Assembly (NCBI RefSeq): GCF_016735695.1
Contig: NZ_JAERQD010000001.1
Location: forward strand, 1-64,000
Source: Microvirga zambiensis WSM3693
Lineage (GTDB): Bacteria; Pseudomonadota; Alphaproteobacteria; Rhizobiales; Beijerinckiaceae
Length of the DNA stretch: 64,000 nt
Direction of reading: 5' to 3'
Both the position numbers and the translations under genes were made by a program. Within the stretch, counting starts at the first letter, position 1, and every line of letters begins with the position of its first letter. Shown piece after piece: positions 28,526 through 36,691 of this stretch. A model generated the notes under the pieces. It was given only the letters and a program-made list of their open reading frames with translations, did no database searches and was not told the origin of the DNA.

Positions 28526-28773
28526 CGGGGAACACTCTCGGGGTAAAGTCGCGGGCAGAAGAGCTGTACGCGGGGGAGATTAAGGGGAACGTTCGACAGG
28601 GCCGCCGGGTTCACGAACCGTGACTGAGAGAGCCCTGAGGCCCCGTGCAGCGCACCTGTCTTTAGAGGAAGAGACCTTTGTTCTAGCCGTTTTCTCCGAA
28701 AATCACAAGAGCCTTCCTCGCCCCGTCCGGGAACGTTCCCTTTCACAAGGCGGTTATCGGTCGCCGAACAAGA
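28526..28773. other. Upstream region of rho, no gene seen
   Basis: About 250 bp before the C repeat. It contains GC-rich then mixed sequence without a convincing ORF. It must hold the rho promoter and a long untranslated leader; I could not place the -35/-10 elements with confidence. Confidence 0.4.
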
Positions 28774-28884
28774 GCATCGGACCCAAAAGTGGACCCACTT
28801 TTGGGATCCAATCCGATGCTCCGTTCCTAAACATGGCGCATCGTTGAATGCGGAAAACCGGGTCCACTTTTCCGCACGATGCGC
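28774..28884. repeat. Dispersed palindromic repeat family C, complete copy
   Basis: Two hairpins in tandem. Hairpin 1 pairs GCATCGGA...CCAAAAGTGG with CCACTTTTGG...TCCGATGC; hairpin 2 pairs GCGCATCGT...GCGGAAAA with TTTTCCGC...ACGATGCGC. The element ends directly at the AAGGAG ribosome-binding site of the next gene, so that mRNA likely begins with this structure. Confidence 0.9.
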
Positions 28885-28899
28885 AAGGAGAAACCTGCC

Positions 28900-29334
28900 G
28901 TGAGCCAGCTGACCCTCGCCGACCTGTCCGACAAGATGCGCGACATCGATTTCGCCATGCTCTCGACCCATGCGGAGGGCGGCGAGATCGCCGGGCGTCC
29001 GATCAGCAACAACGGCGATGTCGCCTACGAGGGCGATTCGTACTTCTTCTCCGACGGGAACACGCGGACGGTCGAGGATATCAAGCGCGACCCGAAGGTG
29101 TCCCTGTCGTTCCAGGGCAGCAAGGGCCTTCTCGGCAAGCCCCCGATCTTCATCGCCATCGAAGGCCGCGCCGAGCTGATCCGTGACAGGAAGGTCTTCG
29201 AGGAGCATTGGACGAAGGATCTGGAGATCTGGTTCAAGGACGGCGTCGACACGCCGGGCCTTGTCCTGATCAAGGTTCACGCCACCCGCATCCATTACTG
29301 GCACGGCACAGACGAGGGCGAAGTGAAGCCCTGA
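28900..29334 (+). CDS. Pyridoxamine-5'-phosphate-oxidase-like flavin split-barrel protein
   Basis: A 144-residue protein of the general-stress / PPOX-like split-barrel type (FAMLSTHAEGGEIAGRPISNN, then YFFSDGNTRTVEDIKRDPKVSLSFQG). These bind FMN, F420 or haem-like cofactors; the substrate is unknown. GTG 28900 is preferred because AAGGAG lies 9 nt before it, while ATG 28879 is inside the C repeat. It converges on hemJ; the two stop codons fall within one shared hairpin. Confidence 0.85.
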   Translation: MSQLTLADLSDKMRDIDFAMLSTHAEGGEIAGRPISNNGDVAYEGDSYFFSDGNTRTVEDIKRDPKVSLSFQGSKGLLGKPPIFIAIEGRAELIRDRKVFEEHWTKDLEIWFKDGVDTPGLVLIKVHATRIHYWHGTDEGEVKP

Positions 29335-29359
29335 CCGCAGGCGGTCAGAACGGCTTCAC
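29323..29359. terminator. Shared hairpin over convergent 3' ends (PPOX-like gene / hemJ)
   Basis: A compound inverted repeat: outer GTGAAGCC/GGCTTCAC and inner TGACCGC/GCGGTCA. It covers both stop codons (29332-29334 and 29345-29347). There is no T-tract, so it may protect 3' ends rather than terminate by itself. Confidence 0.6.
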
Positions 29360-29770
29360 GATCACCAGGATCACGATGCCGATCATGAGAACCGTCGGCA
29401 CCTCGTTGATCATGCGGTAGAATTTCGCCGGGCGGGTGTTCTGGTCGGCGGCGAACACTTTTACCGTCTTCGACAGGAAGCCGTGCACGCCCGACAGGAT
29501 CAGCACCAAAAGCACCTTCGCATGCAGCCAGCCGGAGGTGTACCAGCCGCCCTGCCAGATCAGGACCAGGCCGAGGATCCAGGCGAGGATCATGGCCGGG
29601 TTGATGATCGCCTTGAGCAGGCGCCGCTCCATGAGCTTGAAGGTGTCCGACTGGATCGAACCCTTCGGCGCGTCGCAATGATAGACGAAGAGGCGCGGCA
29701 GATAGAGCATGCCTGCCATCCACGCGATGATCGCGATCACGTGGAACGCCTTGATCCAGTCGTACAGCAT
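29345..29770 (-). CDS. hemJ: Protoporphyrinogen IX oxidase HemJ
   Basis: A 141-residue membrane protein of the HemJ (UPF0093) family with four predicted helices. The conserved His lies in KAFHVIAIIAWMAGMLYLPRLFVYH. HemJ converts protoporphyrinogen to protoporphyrin IX in the oxygen-independent-quinone type of haem pathway. It is 5 nt downstream of hemE in the same direction, which supports the role. Confidence 0.93.
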   Translation of the reverse strand: MLYDWIKAFHVIAIIAWMAGMLYLPRLFVYHCDAPKGSIQSDTFKLMERRLLKAIINPAMILAWILGLVLIWQGGWYTSGWLHAKVLLVLILSGVHGFLSKTVKVFAADQNTRPAKFYRMINEVPTVLMIGIVILVIVKPF

Positions 29771-29775
29771 CGTGC

Positions 29776-30813
29776 CTAAGCCCCCCGCACGCGAGCGATC
29801 ATTCGCTCCACATGGTCGATCGGCGTTTCCGGCAGGATGCCGTGGCCGAGATTGAAGATGTGCGGGCGGCCGCGGGCCGCGCTCAGGATGTGGTCGACGC
29901 CCTTGGTCAGCGCCTCGCCGCCGGCGATCAGGGCGAGCGGGTCGAGATTGCCCTGGGTGGCGAGGGACTCCGGCAGGGTCGGCAGCACGATCGCCGGATC
30001 AAGCGTCCAGTCGAGTGCGAGCGCATCGCCGATGCCGGTGGTTGCGAAACGGTGGAGATTGGCCCCGCCCCCGCGCACGAAGACGATCGCCTTGGCGTCC
30101 GGCCGCGCGGATTTCAGGCCCTCCACCATGCGGCGGATCGGATCGAGCGAGAGCCGGTCGAAGAGCGCTGGCGGCAGGGCGGACCCAAAACTCTCGAAAA
30201 TCTGCACCGCCTCGGCCCCCGCATCGATCTGGCGGATGAGATAGGCGGTGGAGGCTTTGACCAGCCTGTCGATGAGCGCATCCATGAAGGCCGGATCGCG
30301 ATAGGCGGTGAGCCGGGCCGGGGCCTGGTCCGGCGTGCCCTTGCCGGCGATCATGTAGCTCGCCACCGTCCAGGGCGCACCGCAGAAGCCGAGAAGCGTC
30401 GTCTCCTTCGGCAGGCTCTTGCTCAGGCGGTCCAGGGTTTCGAAGACCGGGTCGAGCCGCTCCAGCGGCAGTTCTTCGGCAAGCCTGGAAAAATCTGTCT
30501 GCGAGGTGATCGGATCGAGCTTCGGACCTTCGTTCTCGACGAAGCGCACGTCCTGGCCCAAGGCATGGGGAATGACGAGAATGTCGGAGAACAGGATCGA
30601 GGCGTCGAAGCCGAAGCGCCGGATCGGCTGGAGCGTCACCTCCTCGGCGAGCCTCGGATTGTAGCAGAGGTCGAGAAAGGAGCCTGCCTGCTTTCGGGTT
30701 TCGCGGTATTCCGGCAGATAGCGACCGGCCTGGCGCATGATCCAGATCGGCAGCGGCCAGACCGGCTCGCCGTTCAGCACGCGCAAAATCGCTTTGGTGG
30801 AACGCTCGCTCAC
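29776..30813 (-). CDS. hemE: Uroporphyrinogen decarboxylase
   Basis: A 345-residue TIM-barrel enzyme that turns uroporphyrinogen III into coproporphyrinogen III. Signatures: PIWIMRQAGRYLPEYRETR near the N-terminus (substrate-binding Arg residues) and DASILFSDILVIPHALGQ. GTG 30813 (after AGAGAGGG) begins the conserved SERSTKAIL start; the frame is open to 30906, but that extension runs into the AT-rich origin region and is not like the family. In Caulobacter and Sinorhizobium hemE also borders the chromosome origin. Confidence 0.95.
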   Translation of the reverse strand: MSERSTKAILRVLNGEPVWPLPIWIMRQAGRYLPEYRETRKQAGSFLDLCYNPRLAEEVTLQPIRRFGFDASILFSDILVIPHALGQDVRFVENEGPKLDPITSQTDFSRLAEELPLERLDPVFETLDRLSKSLPKETTLLGFCGAPWTVASYMIAGKGTPDQAPARLTAYRDPAFMDALIDRLVKASTAYLIRQIDAGAEAVQIFESFGSALPPALFDRLSLDPIRRMVEGLKSARPDAKAIVFVRGGGANLHRFATTGIGDALALDWTLDPAIVLPTLPESLATQGNLDPLALIAGGEALTKGVDHILSAARGRPHIFNLGHGILPETPIDHVERMIARVRGA

Positions 30814-30924
30814 AGGCCCTCTCTTAAAAGAATAATCTTTGAATCTAAGAATCTGATGTTTCTCTTGGGCCGTGAATCGCAAAGCCGCAACCCCGTCCAC
30901 AGACACTCCACATGGGCTGCGGCG

Positions 30925-30939
30925 TTAAGGGTCCATTAA
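30925..30939. promoter_or_regulatory. CtrA-type box 1 (TTAA-N7-TTAA)
   Basis: TTAAGGGTCCATTAA, a perfect match to the half-site spacing recognised by CtrA, which silences initiation in swarmer-type cells of Caulobacter. Confidence 0.7.
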
Positions 30940-30983
30940 CGGTTGGGGCGGTCCTGCCACAATCCTTTCCGAATTGTTAAACC

Positions 30984-30998
30984 TTAACAGCCCGTTAA
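30984..30998. promoter_or_regulatory. CtrA-type box 2 (TTAA-N7-TTAA)
   Basis: TTAACAGCCCGTTAA, in the most AT-rich part of the middle of the gap, flanked by two further TTAA half-sites (30977, 31005). Confidence 0.7.
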
Positions 30999-31151
30999 CG
31001 AAGCTTAACCAAGTCTGAATCGGATGGGTGCGGGTGATTCGTGCCGGATTCTCCCAGTTCGACAGCGCCGATGCTGCACAACGGGCAGCGCTGTTGATGA
31101 GATGGCCTGAATCCCACAGGCCCTCGTGCTGGACCTCTTCACCCAGGCGTT

Positions 31152-31160
31152 TTATCCACA
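31152..31160 (+). promoter_or_regulatory. DnaA box, perfect consensus
   Basis: TTATCCACA without mismatch. A reverse-oriented relative, AGTGGATGA, begins 15 nt later. Confidence 0.75.
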
Positions 31161-31212
31161 CTGATCGACTCCTGCAGTGGATGATGGGAGAGGCTGGCTC
31201 ATCAAACTCTGA

Positions 31213-31318
31213 CCTCATCCTGAGGAGCAGCGCAGCTGCGTCTCGAAGGAGGATCCAGTGTAGGCTGGAGACGCCCTGATCCTTCGAGACGGACCTGACG
31301 GTCCTCCTCAGGATGAGG
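31213..31318. repeat. Dispersed palindromic repeat family A, copy 3
   Basis: CCTCATCCTGAGGAGC...CGTCTCGAAGGA and TCCTTCGAGACGG...CCTCAGGATGAGG. It is inserted between the proposed origin and ppsR, separating the DnaA box from the gene. Confidence 0.9.
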
Positions 31319-31366
31319 GCTGGGGAAGGTGCCGATGATGAGACCGGCCTTTGAGGAGAACGAGTC

Positions 31367-32197
31367 GTGGGACGCAGCTATTTTCATCTCCATCTTGTCT
31401 CCGACTCGACCGGTGAAACACTCATCACCGTCGCCCGTGCGGTGGTCGCGCAATATGAAGGCGTCGCTGCCATCGAGCATGTCTACCCCCTCGTGCGCTC
31501 CAACACCCAGCTCGAACGCGTGATCAGCGAGATCGAGACCGCGCCGGGCATCGTGCTCTACACGCTGGTGGAGCAGGATCTCGCCGGACGCCTCGAAGAG
31601 GTCTGCCGCGCGACGGGCTCGCCCTATCTCTCCGTCCTCGAGCCGGTGCATGCCCTGCTCTCCTCCTATCTCGGCACCCATTCGACGGCCCGGCCCGGCG
31701 CGCAGCACATGCTGAACGCAGAATATTTCAAGCGCATCGACGCCATGAACTTCACGCTCCTGCACGATGACGGGCACCTGCCGCACGATCTCGACGAGGC
31801 AAACGTGATTCTGGTCGGCGTGAGCCGCACCTCGAAGACGCCGACCGCGATCTATCTCGCCAATCGCGGTCTGAAGACCGCCAACATTCCCCTCGTTCCC
31901 GGCGTGCCGCCGCCGGCTGTGCTCGAGACGGCGCGCAAGGCTCTCATCGTCGGCCTCGTCGCGACGCCGGAGCGCATCGTGCAGATCCGACAGAATCGGC
32001 TGCTCAGCCTCAATGCCGACGACGATACATCTTACGTGGACCGCGACGCGGTGGCGGAGGAGCTTGCCGCCTCCCGGCGCCTCTTCGCCCGCAACGGCTG
32101 GCCGGTGATCGACGTGACGCGCCGCTCCATTGAGGAGACGGCCGCCGCGATCATCGATCTCTACCGCGACCACCGCCTGCGCTTCATCGCGGAATAA
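31367..32197 (+). CDS. ppsR: PEP synthase/PPDK regulatory kinase-pyrophosphorylase (DUF299)
   Basis: A 276-residue bifunctional Ser/Thr kinase and pyrophosphorylase of the DUF299 family. It begins [15 protein letters not shown], the family hallmark, and has the P-loop-like [18 protein letters not shown] at about 150-167. Members switch pyruvate phosphate dikinase or PEP synthase on and off in an ADP-dependent way; which target exists here is not visible. It starts at GTG 31367 after GAGGAG. The homologue (RP001) flanks the Caulobacter origin, which is key evidence for oriC. Confidence 0.93.
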   Translation: MGRSYFHLHLVSDSTGETLITVARAVVAQYEGVAAIEHVYPLVRSNTQLERVISEIETAPGIVLYTLVEQDLAGRLEEVCRATGSPYLSVLEPVHALLSSYLGTHSTARPGAQHMLNAEYFKRIDAMNFTLLHDDGHLPHDLDEANVILVGVSRTSKTPTAIYLANRGLKTANIPLVPGVPPPAVLETARKALIVGLVATPERIVQIRQNRLLSLNADDDTSYVDRDAVAEELAASRRLFARNGWPVIDVTRRSIEETAAAIIDLYRDHRLRFIAE

Positions 32198-32201
32198 ACC
32201 A

Positions 32202-32819
32202 ATGCCGGTGCTCTGGACCCCCAACGACAAGCTGCTTCTCGCCTCGACCAGCGCAACCCGCCTCGCCCTGCTGGTGAGTGCCGGGCTTGCGGTGGAAACG
32301 CAGAATTCGGGCATTGACGAACGTGCCGTCGAGGCGGCGGCGGAGCAGGAACGGCTTGACCCGCCGGCGCTCGCCCAGCGTCTCGCCGACGAAAAGGCGC
32401 TTGCCGTGAGCCGTCGCCATCCGGAGCGCGTGGTGCTCGGGGCCGATCAGGTGCTCGACGGCGCGGGCGAGGTCTTTCACAAGCCCGCCAACCGGGATGC
32501 CGCGCGGGCGCAGCTCTTGAAGCTGTCCGGGCATTCCCATGCGCTGCATTCCGCAGGCAGCCTCGCCATCGGCGGGCAGGTGGTGGAGCAATTCTCGCGC
32601 AGCGCCTATCTCGTCATGCGCCCGCTGACGGAGGAGGCGATCAATCTTTATCTCGACCTCGCCGGGCCCGATGTGCTCAAAAGCGTCGGCGTTTACCAGC
32701 TCGAAGGGTTCGGGGTTCATCTGTTTGAGGCGGTCGAGGGGGATCATTCCACGATCCTGGGACTCCCTCTCCTTCCGCTTCTCGCCGCCTTACGCCGCCT
32801 CGGCTGCCTGAGTCTTTAA
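32202..32819 (+). CDS. Maf-like nucleotide pyrophosphatase
   Basis: A 205-residue Maf/HAM1-type enzyme that hydrolyses non-canonical or methylated nucleoside triphosphates. Typical motifs are LLLASTSATRLALL at the N-terminus (usually SxSPRR), ADEKALAVSR, GADQVL, FHKPANRDAARAQL and GVYQLEGFGVHLFEAVEGD. The Pro-Arg-Arg of the first motif is reduced to ATR, slightly divergent. It follows ppsR by 4 nt and precedes aroE by 12 nt. Confidence 0.9.
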   Translation: MPVLWTPNDKLLLASTSATRLALLVSAGLAVETQNSGIDERAVEAAAEQERLDPPALAQRLADEKALAVSRRHPERVVLGADQVLDGAGEVFHKPANRDAARAQLLKLSGHSHALHSAGSLAIGGQVVEQFSRSAYLVMRPLTEEAINLYLDLAGPDVLKSVGVYQLEGFGVHLFEAVEGDHSTILGLPLLPLLAALRRLGCLSL

Positions 32820-32831
32820 AGGTTAGAGTTC

Positions 32832-33680
32832 ATGCCGAAGGCCTTCGTCACCGGCCATCCGATCAAGCATTCCCGCTCGCCGCTGATTCACGGCCATTGG
32901 CTGAAGGAATACGGACTCGACGGATCCTATGAGCGCATCGACGTGGCGCCTGTGGATTTCGGGGAGTTTCTGCGCGGCTTTGCGGCTCGCGGCTTTGCCG
33001 GCGGCAATGTCACCATCCCGCACAAGGAGGCGGCCTTCCTCGGCGTCGACCGCAGGACGGCGCGGGCCGAGCGCGTCAAGGCGGTCAACACGCTCTGGAT
33101 CGAGGACGGCGTGCTCTGGGGCGACAACACCGACGTGGCCGGTTTCATGGCCCATCTCGACGCGAGCCTGGGGACAGGCTGGGAGCAAAATGTGGATACG
33201 GCATTGGTGATCGGCGCGGGAGGCGCTGCCCGTGCCGTCGTGGCCGGCCTGCAGGATCGAGCCCTGAAGCGCATTTTCGTCACGAACCGGACCCTGGCCA
33301 AGGCGGAAGACCTGGTCCGCGATCTCCGGCCGGGCAGTGCGGTCGGTCTCGAGACATCCGCATGGGAGGCTCTCGGACGGGTGATCCCCCATGCAAGGCT
33401 CATCGTCAACACCACCTCGCTCGGCATGGCGGGCCAGCCTCCCCTCGCCCTCGACCTGGCGCGGGCTCCCCGCGATGCCGCCGTCGCCGACATCGTCTAC
33501 GTTCCCCTCGAAACACCCCTCCTCGCAGCGGCGAAGGCGGAAGGCCTGAAAACCGTCGATGGGCTCGGCATGCTGCTGCACCAGGCGGTGCCGGGCTTCG
33601 AGCGCTGGTTCGGTGTCAGGCCCGAGGTCACGCCCGAATTGCGGGCCCTGATCCTTGCCGATATCGAGGGCCGCAAATGA
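32832..33680 (+). CDS. aroE: Shikimate dehydrogenase
   Basis: A 282-residue NADP-dependent enzyme of aromatic amino-acid synthesis. The substrate-binding start is [11 protein letters not shown], followed by [13 protein letters not shown] with the catalytic Lys, [18 protein letters not shown] with the catalytic Asp, the glycine-rich NADP loop [13 protein letters not shown], and [13 protein letters not shown]. The stop overlaps coaE (ATGA). Confidence 0.97.
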   Translation: MPKAFVTGHPIKHSRSPLIHGHWLKEYGLDGSYERIDVAPVDFGEFLRGFAARGFAGGNVTIPHKEAAFLGVDRRTARAERVKAVNTLWIEDGVLWGDNTDVAGFMAHLDASLGTGWEQNVDTALVIGAGGAARAVVAGLQDRALKRIFVTNRTLAKAEDLVRDLRPGSAVGLETSAWEALGRVIPHARLIVNTTSLGMAGQPPLALDLARAPRDAAVADIVYVPLETPLLAAAKAEGLKTVDGLGMLLHQAVPGFERWFGVRPEVTPELRALILADIEGRK

Positions 33681-34294
33681 CTTTCGTGCTCGGGCTCACC
33701 GGCTCCATCGGCATGGGCAAATCGGCCACCGCCGATCTTTTCCGCAGGCTCGGCGTGCCGGTGCACGATGCGGACGCCACCGTGCACCGCCTCTATCGCG
33801 GACGTGCGGCGCCGCCGATCGAAAAGGCTTTTCCCGGCACCGTCGGCGACGGCATCGTCGACCGGGCACGCTTGAGTGCCGCTGTTCTCAACGATCCCGC
33901 GCGCATGAAGCAGCTGGAAGCCATCGTCCATCCGCTGGTGCGCGAGGAGGAGAAGAATTTTCTCGCAAGGGTTTCCGCCCTCGCGCCCGTCGCCGTTCTC
34001 GACATCCCTCTCCTCTTCGAGACCGGCGGCGAGCGGCGCTGCGATGCGGTTCTCGTGGTCACGGCGCCATTGTCTGTGCAGCGTGCCCGGGTTCTGGCCC
34101 GCCCCGGCATGACGGAGGAGAAATTCTCTGCCATCCTCGCCAAGCAGATGCCGGATGCGGAGAAGCGCGCCCGCGCGCATTTCCTGGTCGATACCGGCCG
34201 GGGCTTCGCCTCGGCGGAAGCGCAGGTCCGGACCATTCTCGCCTGTCTCGCCGGCCGGCCGGGACGGCGTCATCCCTTTGTGACGAAGAGCTGA
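33677..34294 (+). CDS. coaE: Dephospho-CoA kinase
   Basis: A 205-residue P-loop kinase for the last step of CoA synthesis. P-loop [14 protein letters not shown] at 6-19, [20 protein letters not shown] and [11 protein letters not shown] are the family signatures. Four-nt overlap with aroE. CoaA, which starts the pathway, is also in this window but on the other strand. Confidence 0.96.
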   Translation: MTFVLGLTGSIGMGKSATADLFRRLGVPVHDADATVHRLYRGRAAPPIEKAFPGTVGDGIVDRARLSAAVLNDPARMKQLEAIVHPLVREEEKNFLARVSALAPVAVLDIPLLFETGGERRCDAVLVVTAPLSVQRARVLARPGMTEEKFSAILAKQMPDAEKRARAHFLVDTGRGFASAEAQVRTILACLAGRPGRRHPFVTKS

Positions 34295-34301
34295 ATCAAC
34301 G

Positions 34302-35021
34302 ATGTTGCGTGAAATCGTTCTCGATACCGAAACCACCGGCACCGACCATGCCAAGGGCGACCGGGTGATCGAAATCGGCTGCGTCGAGCTCCTCAACCAC
34401 ATTCCGACGGGCCGGAACCACCACGTCTACATCAACCCGGAATTCCCGGTCGCGCCCGGCGCCTTCGCGGTGCACGGGCTCTCCAATGAGTTTCTCGCCG
34501 ACAAGCCGGTCTTTGCGGCGATCGCGGATGAATTCGCCGATTTCATCGGCGATGCCCGCCTCGTCATCCACAACGCGGCCTTCGATATTGGCTTCCTCAA
34601 TGCGGAATTCGCCCGCACCGGGCACCGGCAGTTCAAGCTGGCCGAGGCCGTCGATACCCTCGCGCTGGCCCGCCGCAAGCATCCGGGCGCCGCGAACAAT
34701 CTCGATGCGCTCTGCGCCCGCTACGGCATCGACAATTCGAGGCGCACCAAGCACGGGGCGCTTCTCGACGCCGAGATCCTGGCCGAGGTCTATATCGAGC
34801 TGATCGGCGGCCGGCAGGTCGGGTTCGACCTGTCCCTGAAGCCCGCAGCCCGGGCCGGCGCCCTGCAGGCGCAGGCCGCCGGTCGCGAGGCACGCCCGCG
34901 CACCCTGATCTCGCGCCTCACCGAGGCCGAGCGTGCCGCACACGAGGCCTTCATCAAGTCCCTCGGCGAGAACGCCCTCTGGCGCGAATATCTCGGCAAG
35001 GCGCCGGAGGCCTCGTCCTAG
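34302..35021 (+). CDS. dnaQ: DNA polymerase III epsilon (proofreading exonuclease)
   Basis: A 239-residue DEDDh 3'-5' exonuclease. ExoI is EIVLDTETTGTD, ExoII contains LVIHNAAFDIGFLNAEF, and ExoIII ends with the His-Asp in TKHGALLDAEILAEVYIEL. The C-terminal tail that binds the alpha subunit is present. It is 7 nt after coaE and ends the ppsR-maf-aroE-coaE-dnaQ series running away from the origin. Confidence 0.96.
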   Translation: MLREIVLDTETTGTDHAKGDRVIEIGCVELLNHIPTGRNHHVYINPEFPVAPGAFAVHGLSNEFLADKPVFAAIADEFADFIGDARLVIHNAAFDIGFLNAEFARTGHRQFKLAEAVDTLALARRKHPGAANNLDALCARYGIDNSRRTKHGALLDAEILAEVYIELIGGRQVGFDLSLKPAARAGALQAQAAGREARPRTLISRLTEAERAAHEAFIKSLGENALWREYLGKAPEASS

Positions 35022-35044
35022 AAATCCTAACCTACCCCCACAGC

Positions 35045-35143
35045 CCTCATCCTGGGGGCAGCCGCAGGCGGCGTCTCGAAGGAGCTTCCAGTGCTCTCTG
35101 GAACCTCCTTCGAGACGCAGCTTCGCTGCTCCTCAGGATGAGG
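35045..35143. repeat. Dispersed palindromic repeat family A, copy 4
   Basis: CCTCATCCTGGGG...CGTCTCGAAGGAG and CTCCTTCGAGACG...CCTCAGGATGAGG. One arm is slightly degenerate. It is between dnaQ and the secB terminator. Confidence 0.88.
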
Positions 35144-35160
35144 GTTTATGGAGAAGGCGC

Positions 35161-35194
35161 AAAAGAAAAGGGCGAGACGGTAACCGCCTCGCCC
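35161..35194 (-). terminator. Intrinsic terminator of secB
   Basis: On the minus strand an 11-bp stem (GGGCGAGGCGG / CCGTCTCGCCC with one G-U pair) and a TTA loop, followed by TTTTCTTTT, 30 nt after the secB stop. Confidence 0.85.
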
Positions 35195-35224
35195 GATCCA
35201 AAAAACGCGAACCTGTCGGAGTTC

Positions 35225-35707
35225 TTACGACAGCGTCGGACCGTTGCCGTTCTGCTGGCCCTGCACCTCGGCGGCGCGCTGGCGGTAGAGGGCGACGAAG
35301 TCGATCGGGTCGATGTAGAGGGGTGGGAAGCCGCCGTTGCGCACAGCCTCGGCCACCATCTGGCGGGCGAAGGGGAAGAGCAGGCGCGGGCACTCGATCA
35401 TCACCACCGGATGCAGCTGCTCCTGCGGGATGTTCTGGATCCGGAACACGCCCGAATAGGTGAGCTCGAAGGCGAACAGCACTTCCTTGCCGCCGATCTT
35501 GGCATCGCCCTCGAGGGTCAGGTCGACCTCGAAATCGGCCTCGGCCAGCTGCTTGGCGTTCACGTTGACCTGCAGGTTGATCTGCGGGCCTTCCGCCTGC
35601 TGCTGCAGGGAGCGGGGGGCGTTGGGATTCTCGAAGGAAAAATCTTTGCAGTATTGCGCAAGCGCGTTGAGCGCGGGCGCTCCGTTCTGTGCCGGATTGT
35701 CGGCCAT
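35225..35707 (-). CDS. secB: Protein-export chaperone SecB
   Basis: A 160-residue cytosolic tetrameric chaperone that hands unfolded precursors to SecA. Signatures: [45 protein letters not shown] and [35 protein letters not shown] 35707 gives the standard alphaproteobacterial length. It is divergent from the Tim44-like gene. Confidence 0.97.
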   Translation of the reverse strand: MADNPAQNGAPALNALAQYCKDFSFENPNAPRSLQQQAEGPQINLQVNVNAKQLAEADFEVDLTLEGDAKIGGKEVLFAFELTYSGVFRIQNIPQEQLHPVVMIECPRLLFPFARQMVAEAVRNGGFPPLYIDPIDFVALYRQRAAEVQGQQNGNGPTLS

Positions 35708-35968
35708 GGATTTATGCTCCCTAAGGGGGTGTCTCGTCGGGCCCTGACGGAACACTTTGTAAAGCAAAGCGCCGGCTCGCTTCGGGCCATGGGTCCTCGC
35801 GCTATCAGCTTCTCATAGCCGAAGCAAGATTGAGCCGATGCATTCGCTTGTCGGAGGAGGAGGTGGATGTTACGACCTCAGGACCCCATATGCGAAGGAT
35901 GACCCCTTCGCCTCCTCGACATTACGCCCGGCGGCAACCGGGCGCGGGGGGCTCACAACGGATCGACG

Positions 35969-36691
35969 ATGCAGGATTCCTTCGACATCACGACCCTTAT
36001 CTTTATTGTACTCGCCGTTTTCGTGATCTGGCGCCTTCGCTCCGTCCTGGGACAGAAGACCGGCAACGAGCAGCCGCCCTTCGATCCGCTTTCGCGCCGC
36101 GATGCGCCCCTGCGTCCAGGCAACGCACCCGCCGAGCCGGATCACAATGTGGTGCGGCTGCCCGGCGCCACCGAGGCCCGTCCTACCATCGAGGTTGCCG
36201 CGGCCGAGCGCTGGAAGGGCATCACCGAGCCCGGCACGCCGACCGCCGCCGCCCTCGACGGCATCCTGCGCCTCGAGCCGAACTTCAACCCGTCCGAATT
36301 CCTGGAAGGCGCCAAGGCCGCCTACGAGATGATCGTCACCGCCTTCGCGCAAGGCGACCGCAAGACCCTCAAGGACCTGCTCTCCCGCGAGGTCTATGAG
36401 GGCTTCGAACGCGCCATCACCGAGCGCGAGCGCCGCGGCGAGACGGTCGAGACCACCTTCGTCTCCATCGACAAGGCCGAGCTCGCCGGCGCCGAGCTGC
36501 AGGGCAAGAACGCCCAGATCGTGGTGCGCTTCCTGTCCAAGCTGATCTCCGCCACCCGCGATGCCTCCGGCAACGTGGTCGACGGCAGCCCCGAGACCGT
36601 GGGCGACGTCACCGATGTCTGGACCTTCGCCCGCTCCTTGGGCAGCCGCGACCCCAACTGGCAGCTCGTGGCGACCGAAGCGGGGCAATGA
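35969..36691 (+). CDS. Tim44/TimA-like domain protein
   Basis: A 240-residue protein with one N-terminal TM segment (TTLIFIVLAVFVIWRL at 8-23), a Pro/Gly/charged linker and a C-terminal Tim44-like domain (FLEGAKAAYEMIVTAFAQGDRKTLKDLLS to TDVWTFARSLGSRDPNWQL). Alphaproteobacterial members, called TimA in Caulobacter, are the relatives of mitochondrial Tim44; their bacterial role is unsettled, perhaps in membrane-protein or envelope processes. The stop overlaps mltA by 4 nt (ATGA). Confidence 0.9.
   Translation: MQDSFDITTLIFIVLAVFVIWRLRSVLGQKTGNEQPPFDPLSRRDAPLRPGNAPAEPDHNVVRLPGATEARPTIEVAAAERWKGITEPGTPTAAALDGILRLEPNFNPSEFLEGAKAAYEMIVTAFAQGDRKTLKDLLSREVYEGFERAITERERRGETVETTFVSIDKAELAGAELQGKNAQIVVRFLSKLISATRDASGNVVDGSPETVGDVTDVWTFARSLGSRDPNWQLVATEAGQ

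Larger units (their letters stand above)
30814..31212. other. Probable chromosomal replication origin (oriC)
   Basis: The hemE-ppsR gap has the gene context of the Caulobacter origin. Directly seen: an AT-rich stretch just upstream of hemE (30822-30865), two TTAA-N7-TTAA sites (30925-30939, 30984-30998), a third TTAA cluster with 3- and 6-nt spacers (30977-31008), a perfect DnaA box TTATCCACA (31152-31160), a two-mismatch box in the opposite orientation (31176-31184), and eight GANTC sites at 30841, 30849, 30874, 31017, 31036, 31047, 31109 and 31167. Roughly one GANTC would be expected in that span at this base composition. CtrA and CcrM control of initiation is established for Caulobacter and inferred here. 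No protein gene is credible in the interval. Confidence 0.82.

Noticed and set aside
30925-31218. 97-codon minus-strand ORF across the origin region
   Set aside because: No homology features; overlaps CtrA and DnaA boxes and GANTC sites that better explain the region.
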